64,000 nucleotides of DNA from an uncultured Comamonadaceae bacterium (GTDB lineage: Bacteria; Pseudomonadota; Gammaproteobacteria; Burkholderiales; Burkholderiaceae). Below are positions 51,058 to 63,007 of the stretch, piece by piece. Location: assembly GCA_946482595.1 (NCBI GenBank), contig CAMLSD010000001.1:1-64000 (forward strand), in the 5' to 3' direction. Position numbers and translations under genes: made by a program. Positions within the stretch are counted from its first letter, which is position 1. Every line of letters starts with the position of its first letter. The notes beneath the pieces are model-generated. The model was given only the letters and a program-made list of their open reading frames with translations, did no database searches and was not told the DNA's origin.

Positions 51058-52230
51058 TCAGCGGGTGTAGGCCTTGCGGGAGCCGTCCTCGAACACCTCG
51101 TCGTCGCGCAGCACACGGCCGTTCTCGTCGAGCTCGCGCTCGCGGTTCACCCGGCCGCGGGTGTCGAAGTGGGTTTCCTGGCGCAACTGCCCCTGCGGGT
51201 CGAAACGGCGGTGCACGCCGGTGCGATGGCCGTCGTAGCGGTTGGTCATCACCCAGCTGCCTTCGTAGGCGAGGCGGCCGTTGTCGTGGTAACCCGATTC
51301 GTTGCGCTGGGCGGGTTCACCAGGCCGGCCGGTGTACTCGATCTTCTGCCGGGGCTGGCCATTCAGGTACCACTGCTGCTCCAGCCGCAGCACACCGTCG
51401 GCAAAGCGGCGCTCGCGCACCAGCGTGCCGCTGTCGTGGAATTCGCGCTCGGCCACGGTGCGACGCTCGCGGCCCTGGCCGACCCATTCGACCTCCCGGG
51501 CCCGGCTGCCGTCCTGGCGGAAGCTGCGTTCGGTGCCCCCGGCGGCGGTGGTGTCCTCCTGGCCGCGCAGCTTGCCGTTGGGCCACAGCCACTCGGCGGC
51601 GCGGCGCTGGCCTCGCTCGAAGGTGAGGCGGGCGGCCACCTGGCCGTCCTCGGCATGCAGGGTCACCGGTCGGGCGGCGCCCTGGTGGCCGCACCACTGG
51701 GCGTCGTCGGCATGCGGTGCCAGCACGGCGCGCTCGGCACAGCGCAGCTCCTTGAGCTGGCCCTTGCGGGTGAACTCGGCCACGGCGGTCTCGCGTCCGT
51801 CGTCGCCATGGTGGGAGACCCGGCGCAGCACCCCGTCCGGGTACCACGAACGGGCCACACCCACCGTCGTGCCATTGCGCAGGGTTTCCTCGCGCACCAC
51901 CGGGTTGGCGCCGGGTGTGCCCGCGTATTCGCGCGCCAGCCCGTCGCGATTGCCGCGTTCGTTGCGCTGGTGCTCCTTGAGCAGCACCCCGTCCTTGTAG
52001 AAGCGCACCAGGCCGACAAAGGCGCCATTGCGCAGTTCTTCCTCGCGCTGGAGCTGGCCGGTGCTGCCGTCGCGGCAGCGCATGATGCCGGTCTTGCCAG
52101 CCGTCGTGTGGCCGTTGGACGGGTTCACATGCTGACCGTCGATGTCACAGGCCTGCGGGGAGGCCTGGGCAAGCGCGCCGCAGGTGGCGAGCACCGTACA
52201 CAATAGGGCATGTCGAAGGGGGGTGGTCAT
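51058..52230 (-). CDS. Secreted YwqK / MORN-variant repeat protein
   Basis: 390 residues from the ATG at 52230; the frame is open to 52509 over the def gene. A signal peptide ([23 protein letters not shown]) precedes at least eight copies of a 22-25-residue repeat of the kind xxYxDGxLxxExxYxNGxxxG (for example [63 protein letters not shown]). Such MORN-like repeats occur in YwqK proteins, sometimes annotated as antitoxins, without a proven function. Four Cys lie in the first 230 residues. Confidence 0.8.
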   Translation of the reverse strand: MTTPLRHALLCTVLATCGALAQASPQACDIDGQHVNPSNGHTTAGKTGIMRCRDGSTGQLQREEELRNGAFVGLVRFYKDGVLLKEHQRNERGNRDGLAREYAGTPGANPVVREETLRNGTTVGVARSWYPDGVLRRVSHHGDDGRETAVAEFTRKGQLKELRCAERAVLAPHADDAQWCGHQGAARPVTLHAEDGQVAARLTFERGQRRAAEWLWPNGKLRGQEDTTAAGGTERSFRQDGSRAREVEWVGQGRERRTVAEREFHDSGTLVRERRFADGVLRLEQQWYLNGQPRQKIEYTGRPGEPAQRNESGYHDNGRLAYEGSWVMTNRYDGHRTGVHRRFDPQGQLRQETHFDTRGRVNRERELDENGRVLRDDEVFEDGSRKAYTR

Positions 52231-52306
52231 CACGGCGTCACTCAAGGCATCATCCCGGGTTCGACATGGTAATTCGACGACACGGACACAGCTGGGGAGA
52301 CAGCCG

Positions 52307-52843
52307 ATGGCAGTGCGGGAGATTCTCAAGATGGGCGATGCGCGCCTGCTGCGCGTGGCCAAACCGGTGAGGCAGTTCGACACACCCGAGCTGCGCTCCC
52401 TGGTCGACGACCTGTTCGACACCATGCATGCGGCCAAGGGGGCGGGCCTGGCTGCGCCGCAGATCGGCGTGGATCTGGCGGTGGTGATCTTCGGCTTCTC
52501 GCGCAACACGCGCTACCCGAACGCGCCGTCGGTGCCGCAGACGGTGCTGATCAACCCGCAGATCACGCCGCTGACCGACGAGGAACACGAAGACTGGGAA
52601 GGTTGCCTGTCGGTGCCGGGCATGCGCGGTGTGGTGCCGCGCTTTCAGCGCATTCGCTACACCGGCTTCGACGTGCAGGGCCGGCGTATCGATCGCGAGG
52701 TCGACGGGTTCCACGCCCGCGTCGTGCAGCATGAGTGCGATCACCTGATCGGCAAGCTCTACCCGATGCGCATGCGCGATTTCACGCACTTCGGCTTCAC
52801 GTCGGTGCTGTTCCCCGAGCTCGACCCCGACAGCGACGACTGA
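52307..52843 (+). CDS. def: Peptide deformylase
   Basis: Removes the formyl group from the first Met of new proteins. 178 residues from the ATG at 52307; the frame is open to 52142. The three metal-site motifs are complete: [10 protein letters not shown] (45-54), EGCLSVPG with Cys100, and HECDHLIG (142-149) with two His ligands and the catalytic Glu143. Not next to fmt, and map is nearby on the other strand beyond glnD. Followed by a bidirectional hairpin. Confidence 0.97.
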   Translation: MAVREILKMGDARLLRVAKPVRQFDTPELRSLVDDLFDTMHAAKGAGLAAPQIGVDLAVVIFGFSRNTRYPNAPSVPQTVLINPQITPLTDEEHEDWEGCLSVPGMRGVVPRFQRIRYTGFDVQGRRIDREVDGFHARVVQHECDHLIGKLYPMRMRDFTHFGFTSVLFPELDPDSDD

Positions 52844-52844
52844 A

Positions 52845-52875
52845 GCGCCGTGGCGGTGCCTCCGCCACTGGGCGC
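52845..52875. terminator. Bidirectional terminator hairpin between def and glnD
   Basis: GTGGCGG-TGCCT-CCGCCAC with an outer GCGCC / GGCGC extension and a two-base bulge, filling nearly the entire 33-base space between the two convergent stops. Confidence 0.6.
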
Positions 52876-52876
52876 C

Positions 52877-55486
52877 TCAGGCCAGGGCGTCGAGCAGGTC
52901 GGACTCCATCTCGATCTGCAGCCGGTTCTGCTGCAGGGCCGGGCCGTCGATCAGGAAGGTGTCCTCGACCCGTTCGCCCAGGGTCGTGACCTTGGCCAGC
53001 TGCAGGTTGAGCTTGTACTTGGCCAGCACCCGGGCGATCGAGTAAAGCAGCCCCGAGCGGTCGCTGGCCGACACGCTGAGCAGCCAGCGCTGGGCGCGCT
53101 CGTCGGGGCGCAGCAGCACGCGGGGCTGTACCGGGAAGGACTTCACCCGCCGCGACAGCCGCCCGCGGCTCGGCTCGGGCAGCGGGCCCTGGTTGACCAG
53201 GGCCTGCAGCAACTGGGTCTCCACCAATGAGATCAGGTCGCGGTAGTGGTGGTCCAGCGTGGGCGAGATGACCTGGAAGGTGTCCAGCGCGTAGTGCGAG
53301 CGCGTGGTGTGGATGCGCGCATCCAGGATGCTGAATCCGGCGGCATCGAAGTAGCCGCAGATGCGCGCAAACAGGTCGGGCCGGTCGGGCGCGTAGACCA
53401 GTACCTGCAGCCCTTCGCCAACCGCCGACAGGCGGGCCCGCACGATCGGCTGCTCGGTCTGCACATGGCGTGACAGCACCCGGGCGTGCCAGGCGATGTC
53501 GGCCGCTTCGTGGCGGGCGAAGTAGCTCAGCTCCAGGGTGTCCCAGAGCGGCTTTTGCGCGCCGGGCAGCATGGAATACAGGTTCAGCGTGTGCTGCGCC
53601 TCCTGCTTGCGGGCCTCGATCTCGCTGTCCATGCTGGGCTTGGCGCCGCCCAGCGCGCGCAGCGTGAGCCGGTACAGGTCTTCGAGCAGCTTGCCCTTCC
53701 AGGCATTCCACACCTTGGGGCTGGTGCCACGGATGTCGGCCACGGTCAGCAGGTACAGCGCCGTGAGGTGACGCTCGGACTTCACCCGGCGCGCCACCGA
53801 CTCGATGACGTCGGGGTCGCTCAGGTCTTCCTTCTGGGCCACGCGCGAGAGTGTCAGGTGTTCCTTGACCAGGAACTCGATCAGGCCCGCATCGTCCTTG
53901 TCGACGCCATGATCACGGCAGAAGCGGCGGACTTCGACCGCACCGAGGTCGGAATGGTCGCCACCCCGCCCCTTGGCCACGTCATGGAACAGCGCCGCCA
54001 CGTAAAGCACGTAAGGGCGGTCGAACTGCGAGGCGAGCTGCGAGCAGAACGGATACTCGTGGGCATGGTCCGGCACGAAGAATCGCCGCACGTTGCGCAG
54101 CACCATCAGGATGTGCTGGTCGACCGTGTAGACGTGGAACAGGTCGTGCTGCATGCGCCCGACGATGCGCCGGAACACCCACAGGTAACGCCCGAGCACC
54201 GAGGTCTGGTTCATCAGGCGCAGCGCATGGGTCTGGCCCACCGGCTGCTGCAGGATCTGCATGAAGGTCTGGCGGTTGACCGGATCGTGCCGGAACTCGG
54301 CGTCCATCAGCTCCCGGGCGTTGTACAACGCGCGCAGCGTTCGCGCCGACAGGCCCTTGATGCCGGGCGTCTGCTGGAAGAGCAGGAAGGTGCGCAGGAT
54401 CGCATGCCGGTCGCGTTCGTACAGATCGTCACTGGCGACTTCGAGCATGCCGCCGCGGTCGAGGAACTGTGCGTCGATCGGGCGCATCGGGGCGTCCTGC
54501 GAGCCGCTGATGCGCTCCTCGATGTTGAGCATCAGGATCAGGTTCAGCTGGGTCACCGCCTTGGCGGCCCAGTAGTAGCGGTGCATCAGCGCCTCGGACG
54601 CGCGCCGGGCCTTGGTGGACTGCATGCCGAAGCTCTCGGCCACGGCGGTCTGCAGGTCGAACACCAGCCGGTCCTCGCGCCGGCCGGCCACGGTGTGCAG
54701 TCGCGCGCGGATCACCTTGAGCGTGCCTTCGTTGCGCTGCAGCTGCTTGACCTCGAAGGGCGTGACCAGCCCCTTGGCGGCCAGGGCCGCCCAGGTCTTG
54801 CCCAGGCCGGCCGCGCGCGCGACCCACATCACCACCTGCAGGTCGCGCAGACCGCCCGGGCTTTCCTTGCAGTTGGGCTCCAGCGAGTAGGGCGTGTCTT
54901 CGTACTTCTGGTGGCGCTGGCGCATCTCCAGCGTCTTGGCACGCAGGAAGGCGCTTGCATCCATGCGTGCGTCGTAGGCCTTGCGGAACTGGGTGTAGCG
55001 TGCCTTCGAACCGCACAGCAGGCGCGACTCCAGCAAGGCGGTCTGCACCGTGACGTCGCGCTCGGACTCCTCGAGGCATTCCTGCACGCTGCGCACGCTC
55101 GAGCCGATCTCCAGGCCGATGTCCCAGCAGGCGGTGATGAAGCCTTCGATGCCCGACTTCAGCGCGGCATTGGCGTCATGGGCCAGCGATGTGTCGTCCG
55201 GCAGCAGCACCAGCACGTCGACGTCGGAGTAGGGGAACAGCTCGCCACGGCCGTATCCACCCACCGCCAGCAGTGCCGCGCCCTTGGGCAGGTAGGCGTT
55301 GTTCCAGAGTTCGCCCAGGGTCTGGTCGACGTGGCGGGTGAGGTCGCGAAGCAGCCGTGTCGTGGCCGGCACGGTCGGGCGTGCCTGGCGGAAGCGCTCG
55401 ATGATCTCGGCCTTGCCCTTGCGGAACTGGGCACGCAGGTCGACCACCGAGGGGGCACTGTCCGAGGTGCCGGCAAGCGCAGCCAT
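52877..55486 (-). CDS. glnD: [Protein-PII] uridylyltransferase / uridylyl-removing enzyme
   Basis: Senses glutamine and modifies PII proteins, the top of the nitrogen regulatory cascade. 869 residues in the standard order: nucleotidyltransferase domain ([21 protein letters not shown], about 75-95), PII-uridylyltransferase helical part ([22 protein letters not shown]), HD phosphohydrolase domain ([25 protein letters not shown], about 500-525), and two ACT domains (about 680-760 and 790-869) for glutamine binding. map lies eight bases upstream on the same strand. Confidence 0.97.
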   Translation of the reverse strand: MAALAGTSDSAPSVVDLRAQFRKGKAEIIERFRQARPTVPATTRLLRDLTRHVDQTLGELWNNAYLPKGAALLAVGGYGRGELFPYSDVDVLVLLPDDTSLAHDANAALKSGIEGFITACWDIGLEIGSSVRSVQECLEESERDVTVQTALLESRLLCGSKARYTQFRKAYDARMDASAFLRAKTLEMRQRHQKYEDTPYSLEPNCKESPGGLRDLQVVMWVARAAGLGKTWAALAAKGLVTPFEVKQLQRNEGTLKVIRARLHTVAGRREDRLVFDLQTAVAESFGMQSTKARRASEALMHRYYWAAKAVTQLNLILMLNIEERISGSQDAPMRPIDAQFLDRGGMLEVASDDLYERDRHAILRTFLLFQQTPGIKGLSARTLRALYNARELMDAEFRHDPVNRQTFMQILQQPVGQTHALRLMNQTSVLGRYLWVFRRIVGRMQHDLFHVYTVDQHILMVLRNVRRFFVPDHAHEYPFCSQLASQFDRPYVLYVAALFHDVAKGRGGDHSDLGAVEVRRFCRDHGVDKDDAGLIEFLVKEHLTLSRVAQKEDLSDPDVIESVARRVKSERHLTALYLLTVADIRGTSPKVWNAWKGKLLEDLYRLTLRALGGAKPSMDSEIEARKQEAQHTLNLYSMLPGAQKPLWDTLELSYFARHEAADIAWHARVLSRHVQTEQPIVRARLSAVGEGLQVLVYAPDRPDLFARICGYFDAAGFSILDARIHTTRSHYALDTFQVISPTLDHHYRDLISLVETQLLQALVNQGPLPEPSRGRLSRRVKSFPVQPRVLLRPDERAQRWLLSVSASDRSGLLYSIARVLAKYKLNLQLAKVTTLGERVEDTFLIDGPALQQNRLQIEMESDLLDALA

Positions 55487-55493
55487 CGCGGGC

Positions 55494-56297
55494 TCAGGCC
55501 GTGATGAAGGCGGGTGGCTGCGGGCTGCCCGCCGACACCGTCATCAGCTCGTAGCCGGTGTCGGTGACGAGCACGGTGTGCTCCCACTGGGCCGACAGGG
55601 AGCGGTCCTTGGTGACGATGGTCCAGCCGTCGGGCATTTCACGGATCTCGCGGCGCCCGGCATTGACCATCGGCTCGATCGTGAAGGTCATGCCCGGCTC
55701 CAGCTCGTCCAGCGTGCCGGGGCGGCCATAGTGCAGGATCTGGGGTTCTTCGTGGAACTTGCGGCCGATGCCGTGCCCGCAGAACTCGCGCACGACCGAA
55801 TAGCCGGCGTTCTCGACGAAGGTCTGGATCGCGTGGCCGATGTCGCCCAGGCGCGCGCCGGGCTTCACGCGGGCAATGCCGCGCCACATGGCCTCGTAGG
55901 TGATCTGGCACAGGCGCTTTGCGGCGATCGAGGCTTCCCCGACCAGGAACATGCGGCTGGTGTCGCCGTGCCAGCCGTCCTTGATGACGGTGACGTCGAT
56001 GTTGACGATGTCGCCGTTCTTCAGCGGCCGGTCATTCGGGATGCCGTGGCAGATCTGGTGGTTGATCGAAGTGCAGATCGACTTGGGGTAGGGCGTGTAA
56101 CCCGGCGGCTGGTAGTTCAGCGGCGCGGGAATGGCCCCTTGCACGTTCACGATGTACTCGTGCGCGAGTCGGTCGAGGTGCTCGGTCGTGACCCCGGGCT
56201 TCACGTGGGGCGTCAGATAGTCCAGGACTTCGGAGGCCAGCCGTCCGGCCAGCCGCATCCCGTCGATTTCGGCGCCGGTCTTGATGGTCTTGCTCAT
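55494..56297 (-). CDS. map: Methionine aminopeptidase, type I
   Basis: Removes the N-terminal Met from new proteins. 267 residues. The metal-binding residues are in [19 protein letters not shown] (two Asp), [21 protein letters not shown] (His), [10 protein letters not shown] (Glu) and [12 protein letters not shown] (Glu). Placed directly before glnD with a seven-base gap, so both are likely one message. The 110-base space to purL on the other strand holds their divergent promoters. Confidence 0.97.
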   Translation of the reverse strand: MSKTIKTGAEIDGMRLAGRLASEVLDYLTPHVKPGVTTEHLDRLAHEYIVNVQGAIPAPLNYQPPGYTPYPKSICTSINHQICHGIPNDRPLKNGDIVNIDVTVIKDGWHGDTSRMFLVGEASIAAKRLCQITYEAMWRGIARVKPGARLGDIGHAIQTFVENAGYSVVREFCGHGIGRKFHEEPQILHYGRPGTLDELEPGMTFTIEPMVNAGRREIREMPDGWTIVTKDRSLSAQWEHTVLVTDTGYELMTVSAGSPQPPAFITA

Positions 56298-56407
56298 GGC
56301 GCGGGATTATCGCACCGGGCCCTTAAAATGGCGGGTTTCGTGGGGATGCCGACCGGGCAGCCCTGCTCATCCCCGGCTGACCCGCCACCACCTACCGAGC
56401 TTTCCGC

Positions 56408-59400
56408 GTGACTGCTTCTGCCAAACACCTGCTCCACTTCGAGGGCGGCAATGCCCTTTCCGCCTTCCGCGCCCAGGCCCTGCTGCCCCGCCTTCAGGCT
56501 GCGGCTCCCCGCATCGTGGGGGTGCATGCGCGCCATGTGCACTGGGTCTGGAGCGAGCAGACGCTGGACCGCGCCGCGCAGGACAAGCTCGCCGCGCTGC
56601 TGAACTACGGCGATCCGTACGCCGGCCCGGCCGACGGCGAGCTGGTCGTGGTGATGCCGCGCCTGGGCACGGTCTCGCCCTGGGCGTCCAAGGCCACCGA
56701 CATTGCCCACAACTGCGGCCTGGCGATCAAGCGCGTGGAGCGGGTGACCGAATACCGCATCACGGTCAAGAGCGGCCTGCTGGGCGGGGTCAAGCACCTC
56801 GCGGCCGACGAACTGCAGGCGGTGGCAACCCTGCTGCATGACCGCATGACCGAAAGCGCCGCCCTGGTGCGCGAGGACGCGGTGCACCTGTTCGACGAGC
56901 AGCCGGGCAAGCCGATGGCCCACGTCGACGTGATCGGCCAGGGCCGCGGCGCGCTGGAGCAGGCCAACCGCGAGTTCGGCCTGGCGCTGTCCGACGACGA
57001 GATCGACTACTTGGTGCAGGCCTTCACGACGCTGAAGCGCAACCCGAGCGACGTCGAGCTGATGATGTTCGCCCAGGCGAACAGCGAGCACTGCCGCCAC
57101 AAGATCTTCAATGCGAAGTTCACGATCGACGGTGTCGAGCAGGAGCGCTCGATGTTCCAGATGATCCGCAACACGCATCAACTGGCCCCGCAGCACACCG
57201 TGGTGGCGTACTCCGACAACGCCGCGGTGATGGAAGGCGGCCCGATCGAACGCTGGGGTCCGCAGGGTTACACCAACGCCCCGCAGTACGGCGCCCGCCC
57301 GGAAGTGGCGCATGTGCTGATGAAGGTCGAGACGCACAACCACCCGACCGCGATTTCCCCGTTCCCGGGCGCCTCCACCGGTGCCGGCGGTGAAATCCGC
57401 GACGAAGGTGCCACCGGCAAGGGCGCGCGTCCCAAGGCCGGGCTGACCGGGTTTTCGGTGTCCAACCTGCATCTGCCCGACACCGCCGAGCCCTGGGAAC
57501 AGCGCCCCTACGGCAAGCCCGAGCACATCGCCAGCGCCCTGCAGATCATGCTGGACGGCCCGCTGGGCGGCGCGGCGTTCAACAACGAGTTCGGCCGACC
57601 GAACCTGGGTGGCTACTTCCGCGCCTACGAGCAGACGGTCGACGGCGTGCGCCGTGGCTATCACAAGCCCATCATGATTGCCGGCGGCGTGGGCACCATC
57701 AGCGATGGTCAAACCCACAAGCTGCCGTTCGGTGCCGGCACGCTGCTGATCCAGCTGGGCGGCCTGGGCATGCGCATCGGCATGGGCGGTGGTGCGGCCA
57801 GCTCGATGGCCGCCGGCGCCAATGCGGCCGAACTCGATTTCGATTCGGTGCAGCGCGGCAACCCGGAAATCCAGCGTCGTGCCCAGGAGGTGATCAACCA
57901 CTGCTGGGCCCTCGGCGAGAAGAACCCGGTGCTGGCCATCCATGACGTGGGCGCCGGTGGCATCTCGAATGCCTTCCCCGAGCTGGTCGACGGTGCCGGC
58001 AAGGGCGCCACCTTCGACCTGCGGCGCGTGCCGCTGGAAGAGTCCGGCTTGGCCCCGAAGGAGATCTGGTGCAACGAGAGCCAGGAGCGCTACGTGCTGG
58101 CCGTGTCGCCCGAGGCGCTGCCGCTGTTCGAGGCGATGTGCGAGCGCGAGCGCTGCCCGTTTGCGGTGGTCGGCGTGGCCACCGACGCCCCCGAACTCAT
58201 CCTGGAAGACGGCCCCGGCGGCGAGCGGGTGATCGACATGCCCATGGACGTGCTGCTGGGCAAACCGCCCAAGATGCACCGCAATGTGCAGCGTGTGGCC
58301 CGCACAGGCCAGCCGCTGGACCTCACCGGCGTGGCCCTCGACCAGGTGGCCTTTGCGGTGCTGCGTCACCCCACGGTGGCATCCAAGCGCTTCCTGATCA
58401 CGATCGGCGACCGCACCGTGGGTGGCCTGAGCCACCGCGACCAGATGGTCGGCCCCTGGCAGGTGCCGGTGGCCGACTGCGCCGTCACGCTGGCCGACTA
58501 CGCCGGTTTCCGCGGCGAGGTCATGAGCATGGGCGAGCGCACACCGCTGGCCAGCCTGGACGCGCCGGCCTCGGGCCGCATGGCGGTGGCCGAGGCCATC
58601 ACCAACCTGCTGGCGGCGCCGATCGAGCTGGCCCGCGTGAAGCTGTCCTGCAACTGGATGGCCGCCTGCGGCGAGCCGGGCGAGGACGCGGCACTGTATG
58701 ACACCGTCCAGGCCGTGGGCATGGAGCTTTGTCCGGCCCTGGGCATCAGCGTGCCGGTGGGCAAGGACAGCCTGTCGATGCGCACCCGCTGGCACGACGG
58801 CGAGGCGGCGCGCCAGGTCACGGCGCCGGTGTCGCTGGTCGTGTCGGCCTTTGCCAGCCTGGATGACGTGCGCGGCACCCTCACGCCCCAGCTGCAGCCG
58901 GGTGACACCACCCTGATCCTGATCGACCTGGGGCAGGGCCGCAACCGCATGGCGGGGTCGATGCTGGCGCAAACGCTCGACCAGTTCGGCGACGCCGTGC
59001 CCGATCTGGACGATCCTGCCGCCCTGAAATCCCTGGTCGATGCGATCAACCGCCTGCGCGGCGAAGGCCGGCTGCTGGCCTATCACGACCGCAGTGACGG
59101 CGGGCTGTGGGCGGCAGTGTGCGAAATGGCCTTTGCCGGCCACCTGGGCGTGAGCCTGAACGTGGACCTGCTGGTGACCGAAGGCGACGGCATCCAGGAC
59201 AGCCGGGCCGAATACGGCGACTCGAAGAACTGGGCCTCGCAGGTGAGCGAGCGCCGCAACGAGCTGACCCTGCGGGCGCTGTTCAACGAAGAACTCGGTG
59301 TGGTGATCCAGGTGCGCAGCGCCGAGCGCGACGTCGTGATGGCCACGCTGCGCGAATTCGGCTTGTCGCGGCACAGCCATGTGATCGGCAAGCCCAATGA

Positions 59401-60394
59401 CCGCGGCGCGGTCGAGGTCTGGCGCGACACCAAGGCCGTGTTCACCGCGCCCCTGCAGGCACTGCACCAGGCCTGGGACGAGGTGAGCTGGCGCATCGCG
59501 CGCCTGCGTGACAACCCTGCCTGCGCCGACAGCGAACATGCGGCCGCTGGCGCCCCCGCGGACACCGGCCTGGTCGTGCTGCCGAGCTTCGACCTGACCG
59601 AGCCGATGGCCGCCCCCGCACTGGCCGCACGGCGCCCGAAGGTGGCGATCCTGCGCGAGCAGGGCGTGAACTCGCACCTGGAGATGGCCTACACCATGTC
59701 GCAGGCGGGCTTCGACACCTTCGACGTGCACATGAGCGACCTGCAGGCCGGGCGCGCCCGCCTGGACCAGTTCCAGGGTTTTGTCGCCTGCGGCGGCTTC
59801 AGCTACGGCGACACCCTGGGTGCCGGCGAGGGCTGGGCCCGCTCGATCATGTTCAACCCGGTGCTGGCCGAACAGTTCGCGGCGTTTTTCGGGCGCAGCG
59901 ACACCTTCGCGCTGGGGGTGTGCAATGGCTGCCAGATGATGGCCGCACTGGCGCCGATCATCCCGGGCGCCCAGGCCTGGCCGAAGTTCACCCGCAACAA
60001 GAGCGAGCAGTTCGAGGCGCGGCTGAGCCAGGTCGAGGTGCTGGAATCACCCTCCATCTTCTTCAGCGGCATGGCCGGCAGCCGCCTGCCGATCGCCGTG
60101 GCGCACGGTGAGGGCTACGCCGACTTCTCCCAGCGCGGGGACGCCGCCCAGGTGCACCGTGCCATGCGTTTCGTGGACGCCGCCGGCGCACCGACCGAGG
60201 TCTACCCGTACAACCCGAACGGCAGCCCCGAGGGTCTGACGTCGGTGACGACGGCCGATGGTCGCTTCACGGTGCTGATGCCGCACCCGGAGCGTGTGTT
60301 CCGCAACATCCAGATGAGCTGGACCTCCGGCGACAAGAGCGCCCACAGCCCCTGGATGCGCATGTTCGACAACGCCCGCCGCTGGGTGAGCTGA
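56408..60394 (+). CDS. purL: Phosphoribosylformylglycinamidine synthase (large, single-chain)
   Basis: Fourth step of purine synthesis, converting FGAR to FGAM with glutamine. 1328 residues, the long gammaproteobacterial/betaproteobacterial type with all parts in one chain: PurS-like N-terminus, FGAM synthase repeats ([73 protein letters not shown]), and a C-terminal class I glutaminase ([18 protein letters not shown]; nucleophile Cys1175 in [18 protein letters not shown]). The start is a GTG: an in-frame stop lies 30 bases upstream and no ATG fits. Confidence 0.98.
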   Translation: MTASAKHLLHFEGGNALSAFRAQALLPRLQAAAPRIVGVHARHVHWVWSEQTLDRAAQDKLAALLNYGDPYAGPADGELVVVMPRLGTVSPWASKATDIAHNCGLAIKRVERVTEYRITVKSGLLGGVKHLAADELQAVATLLHDRMTESAALVREDAVHLFDEQPGKPMAHVDVIGQGRGALEQANREFGLALSDDEIDYLVQAFTTLKRNPSDVELMMFAQANSEHCRHKIFNAKFTIDGVEQERSMFQMIRNTHQLAPQHTVVAYSDNAAVMEGGPIERWGPQGYTNAPQYGARPEVAHVLMKVETHNHPTAISPFPGASTGAGGEIRDEGATGKGARPKAGLTGFSVSNLHLPDTAEPWEQRPYGKPEHIASALQIMLDGPLGGAAFNNEFGRPNLGGYFRAYEQTVDGVRRGYHKPIMIAGGVGTISDGQTHKLPFGAGTLLIQLGGLGMRIGMGGGAASSMAAGANAAELDFDSVQRGNPEIQRRAQEVINHCWALGEKNPVLAIHDVGAGGISNAFPELVDGAGKGATFDLRRVPLEESGLAPKEIWCNESQERYVLAVSPEALPLFEAMCERERCPFAVVGVATDAPELILEDGPGGERVIDMPMDVLLGKPPKMHRNVQRVARTGQPLDLTGVALDQVAFAVLRHPTVASKRFLITIGDRTVGGLSHRDQMVGPWQVPVADCAVTLADYAGFRGEVMSMGERTPLASLDAPASGRMAVAEAITNLLAAPIELARVKLSCNWMAACGEPGEDAALYDTVQAVGMELCPALGISVPVGKDSLSMRTRWHDGEAARQVTAPVSLVVSAFASLDDVRGTLTPQLQPGDTTLILIDLGQGRNRMAGSMLAQTLDQFGDAVPDLDDPAALKSLVDAINRLRGEGRLLAYHDRSDGGLWAAVCEMAFAGHLGVSLNVDLLVTEGDGIQDSRAEYGDSKNWASQVSERRNELTLRALFNEELGVVIQVRSAERDVVMATLREFGLSRHSHVIGKPNDRGAVEVWRDTKAVFTAPLQALHQAWDEVSWRIARLRDNPACADSEHAAAGAPADTGLVVLPSFDLTEPMAAPALAARRPKVAILREQGVNSHLEMAYTMSQAGFDTFDVHMSDLQAGRARLDQFQGFVACGGFSYGDTLGAGEGWARSIMFNPVLAEQFAAFFGRSDTFALGVCNGCQMMAALAPIIPGAQAWPKFTRNKSEQFEARLSQVEVLESPSIFFSGMAGSRLPIAVAHGEGYADFSQRGDAAQVHRAMRFVDAAGAPTEVYPYNPNGSPEGLTSVTTADGRFTVLMPHPERVFRNIQMSWTSGDKSAHSPWMRMFDNARRWVS

Positions 60395-60420
60395 GCCGCA
60401 GCACCGCGCCGCGGGCTCAG
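60391..60420. terminator. Hairpin overlapping the convergent purL and flavoprotein stops
   Basis: CTGAGCC / GGCTCAG, a 7-bp stem with a 16-base loop, containing both stop codons of the two facing genes. Candidate bidirectional terminator; no U-run. Confidence 0.45.
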
Positions 60421-61010
60421 TGTGCCGCCCCTCCAAGCCTGCGCAGCTTGTGCTGCCAGGCCCGGGCGGCATCGTCGCCAAGGTCACCGACCGAACCGAT
60501 CAAGGTCTCGTGGATCGGCGCAATGCCGACAAATCCCAGGATGTTGCGCTCCAGCGCCTTCACGCTGTGGGCCCGGAAGTACCAGCGGTAGACCAGCGCC
60601 GGCATGCCCATCGTGACCACCACGCGGGCCGACCGGCCGGTGAGGCCCTTGCGCCCGAACGGGTTGCCCTCTTCGCGTGTGAACGCAAACCCCGGGCGCG
60701 CCACCTGTTCAAGAAAGCCGCGCAGCAGGGCGGGCATGCCGCCCAGCCACAGCGGGAAGAAGATCACGATGTGCTGGGCCCAGGCCAGTTCGGCCTGGGC
60801 TTCGGCCAGGCTGGGCGGCAGCTTGCCGGTTTCCCAGTCGGCCTGGCTGCGCAGCAGCGGGAAGTCCAGCTGGGCCACCTCGACGATCCGCACCTCATGG
60901 CCGCCGTCGAGCGCGCCGTCGACATAGGCTGCCTGCAGCGCATGGCCGAGGTGATTGCGGCTGGGGTCGGGGTGCCCCTGGATGACCAGGATGCGCCGTG
61001 CCGCACTCAT
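60417..61010 (-). CDS. NAD(P)H:quinone oxidoreductase-like flavoprotein
   Basis: 197 residues from the ATG at 61010; the frame is open to 61034. Flavodoxin-like fold of the NQO1/YwrO/KefF family: FMN/FAD phosphate site ILVIQGHPDPSRNHLGHALQAAY, then LAWAQHIVIFFPLWLGGMPALLRGFLEQVARPGFAF, which lines the flavin ring, and FGRKGLTGRSARVVVTMGMP. Reduces quinones or similar by two electrons; the natural substrate is not clear. No kefC partner nearby. Confidence 0.88.
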   Translation of the reverse strand: MSAARRILVIQGHPDPSRNHLGHALQAAYVDGALDGGHEVRIVEVAQLDFPLLRSQADWETGKLPPSLAEAQAELAWAQHIVIFFPLWLGGMPALLRGFLEQVARPGFAFTREEGNPFGRKGLTGRSARVVVTMGMPALVYRWYFRAHSVKALERNILGFVGIAPIHETLIGSVGDLGDDAARAWQHKLRRLGGAAH

Positions 61011-61212
61011 GCCGACACCTCGCCGGCCGGGCATGTCGGGTGACCCCGCAGGTCGGTGGATTCAGCTTGCCGCATCTCGGTCTCCATGACTGAAGTGAAC
61101 ATGGCGCGGTTATCGCACCCCGAGCCGGCCGGCAACCTCGATTGCATCAAGCTTCCTGGCGATGTCCCGAGCCGCTACCATCGCCCGCACTGTGAGTGAC
61201 CCGACTGCCCCC

Positions 61213-61929
61213 ATGACCGTCTCCGTGCGCTTTGACCGGCTCGATGCCTTGCGGGCCGTGGCCATCCTTTGGATGGCCGCGTTCCACTTCATGTTCGACC
61301 TGAACCACTTCGGGTTCATCCGGCAGAACTTCTACGACGACCCGGTGTGGACGGTGCAGCGCAGCTGCATCGTGTCGCTGTTCCTGTTCTGTGCCGGGCT
61401 GGGACAGGCGGTCGCATGGCACCAGCAGCAGAGCTGGCAGCGTTTCTGGCGCCGCTGGGCCCAGGTGCTGGGCTGCGCGCTGTTGGTGAGTGCCGGGTCG
61501 GCGGTGATGTTTCCGCGCAGCTTCATCTACTTCGGGGTGCTGCACGGCATTGCCGCGATGCTGCTGATCACGCGGGTGAGCGCCGGCTGGGGCCGGTGGC
61601 TGTGGCTGGCCGGCCTGGTGGCCGTGCTGCTGCCGCAACTGGTGCAGCATCCAGTGTTCGACTCACGCTGGACCAACTGGACGGGCCTGGTCACGCGCAA
61701 GCCAGTCACCGAAGACTACGTGCCCATCCTGCCGTGGCTGGGCGTGATGTGGTGGGGCATGGCCGCCGGGCAATGGGTGCTGGCGCACCGACCCGGCTGG
61801 CTGACCGGCGCTCTGCCACAGGCGCTTCGGCCGCTGGCCGTGCTGGGGCGCTGGAGTCTGAGTTTCTACATGGTCCACCAGCCGGTGCTGATCGGGCTGC
61901 TGATGGCGGTGGTGGCGCTGACCCGCTGA
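61213..61929 (+). CDS. DUF1624 / heparan-alpha-glucosaminide acetyltransferase-like membrane protein
   Basis: 238 residues from the ATG at 61213, placed just before the conserved RFDRLDALRAVAILWMAAFHFMFDLNHFGF; an ATG at 61162 is possible. About seven membrane helices. The His in AFHFMFDLNHFG and the motif YFGVLHGIAAMLL are typical of the DUF1624 family, whose eukaryotic relatives acetylate sugars across a membrane; in bacteria the substrate is unknown. It ends FYMVHQPVLIGLLMAV. Neither neighbour suggests a pathway. Confidence 0.85.
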   Translation: MTVSVRFDRLDALRAVAILWMAAFHFMFDLNHFGFIRQNFYDDPVWTVQRSCIVSLFLFCAGLGQAVAWHQQQSWQRFWRRWAQVLGCALLVSAGSAVMFPRSFIYFGVLHGIAAMLLITRVSAGWGRWLWLAGLVAVLLPQLVQHPVFDSRWTNWTGLVTRKPVTEDYVPILPWLGVMWWGMAAGQWVLAHRPGWLTGALPQALRPLAVLGRWSLSFYMVHQPVLIGLLMAVVALTR

Positions 61930-62062
61930 ATCGGGGCGTGGGCCACGCAGGGAGGCCCCGCGCGGACGGTGAGGACCACAGGCGGGGGCAGGGTGGCGAT
62001 GGCCGAAACTGCACGCGCCGGGGCCGCGCCTGCTGGCGGCAACCCCGGTCGCTCGAAGCGGC

Positions 62063-62881
62063 TTACTGGCTGAACTTGTAGTCGGTCTTGGCGCCGTTGC
62101 GCAGGTCTTCGCGGAACTTGGCCATCTTCTGCTGGCCCAGGCGCTGCTGGATCTGGGGCTTCACGTCGTCCAGCGGCGGGAACTGCGCGTCGCGCACGTC
62201 TTCGAGCTTGATGATGTGGTAACCGAACTGCGACTTCACCGGCGCGTCGGTCATCTGGCCCTTTTGCAGTGCGGCCATGGCCTGGGAAAACTCGGGCACG
62301 TAGCTGCCGGCAGCTGCCCAGTCGAGGTCACCGCCGTTTTCGGCCGAGCCGGGGTCCTTCGAGCTCTTCTTGGCGACGTCCTCGAACTTCGCGCCGCCCT
62401 TGATCTGGGCGATCAGTGCCTTGGCCTCGTCTTCCTTCTCGACCAGGATGTGGCGGGCGCGGTATTCCTTGTCGCCGGCCTGGCTCTTGAACTTGTCGTA
62501 CTCGGCCTTGATCTCGGCGTCGGTCACCGGGTTCTTCTTCTCGAAGTCCTGGAAGAGCGCCTGGATCAGCACGTTCTGGCGCACCAGTTCCATCTGCTGC
62601 TTGTAGTCACTCGTGGTGGCCAGGCCGCGCTTTTCAGCTTCCTGGACGAAGATCTCGTTGAGCACGATCTGGTCACGCGCCAGACGGTCGACGTCAGGGG
62701 GCAGCGGACGGCCAGTGGCGGCCGACTGCTTGGTGACCTGGTTGATCAGTGCATCGACACGCGCCTTGGGCACGGCCTTGCCGTTGACGATGGCCACGTT
62801 CTGGGCCTGCACGCCAAACGACAGCATGGCGGCCACCAGGGCCAGGCTCAAGGGTCGAATGACTGCAACGGACTTCTTCAT
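62063..62881 (-). CDS. Periplasmic peptidyl-prolyl isomerase (parvulin type)
   Basis: 272 residues from the ATG at 62881 with a signal peptide (MKKSVAVIRPLSLALVAAMLSFGVQA). After a SurA-like N-terminal helical part (25-135), a single rotamase domain follows (EYRARHILVEKEDEAKALIAQIKGGAKFEDVAKKSSKDPGSAENGGDLDWAAAGSYVPEFSQAMAALQKGQMTDAPVKSQFGYHIIKLEDVR). Assists folding of exported proteins. Last gene of the yciB-bolA-ppiC cluster; 126 bases separate it from bolA, so it may have its own promoter. Confidence 0.94.
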   Translation of the reverse strand: MKKSVAVIRPLSLALVAAMLSFGVQAQNVAIVNGKAVPKARVDALINQVTKQSAATGRPLPPDVDRLARDQIVLNEIFVQEAEKRGLATTSDYKQQMELVRQNVLIQALFQDFEKKNPVTDAEIKAEYDKFKSQAGDKEYRARHILVEKEDEAKALIAQIKGGAKFEDVAKKSSKDPGSAENGGDLDWAAAGSYVPEFSQAMAALQKGQMTDAPVKSQFGYHIIKLEDVRDAQFPPLDDVKPQIQQRLGQQKMAKFREDLRNGAKTDYKFSQ

Positions 62882-63007
62882 GGGAAACCTCGGTGGATGG
62901 AATTCGGGGAGCTGGGGTGCTGCAGCAGCACGGTGGCTGCAGCGGTTGTCGCAGCGGATGTCGCAGCGGGAGTCGGAATGCACGATGGTGAGCGATCTGC
63001 GGGGCAG

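Noticed and set aside
51058..52230. Toxin-antitoxin role for the YwqK-like protein
   Set aside because: The protein has a signal peptide and no toxin gene beside it; the antitoxin name in databases is not supported by this context.
56294..59731. Antisense open frame of about 1145 codons over purL
   Set aside because: No domain, repeated HRQ-type residues typical of reverse-complemented GC-rich coding DNA; purL is certain.
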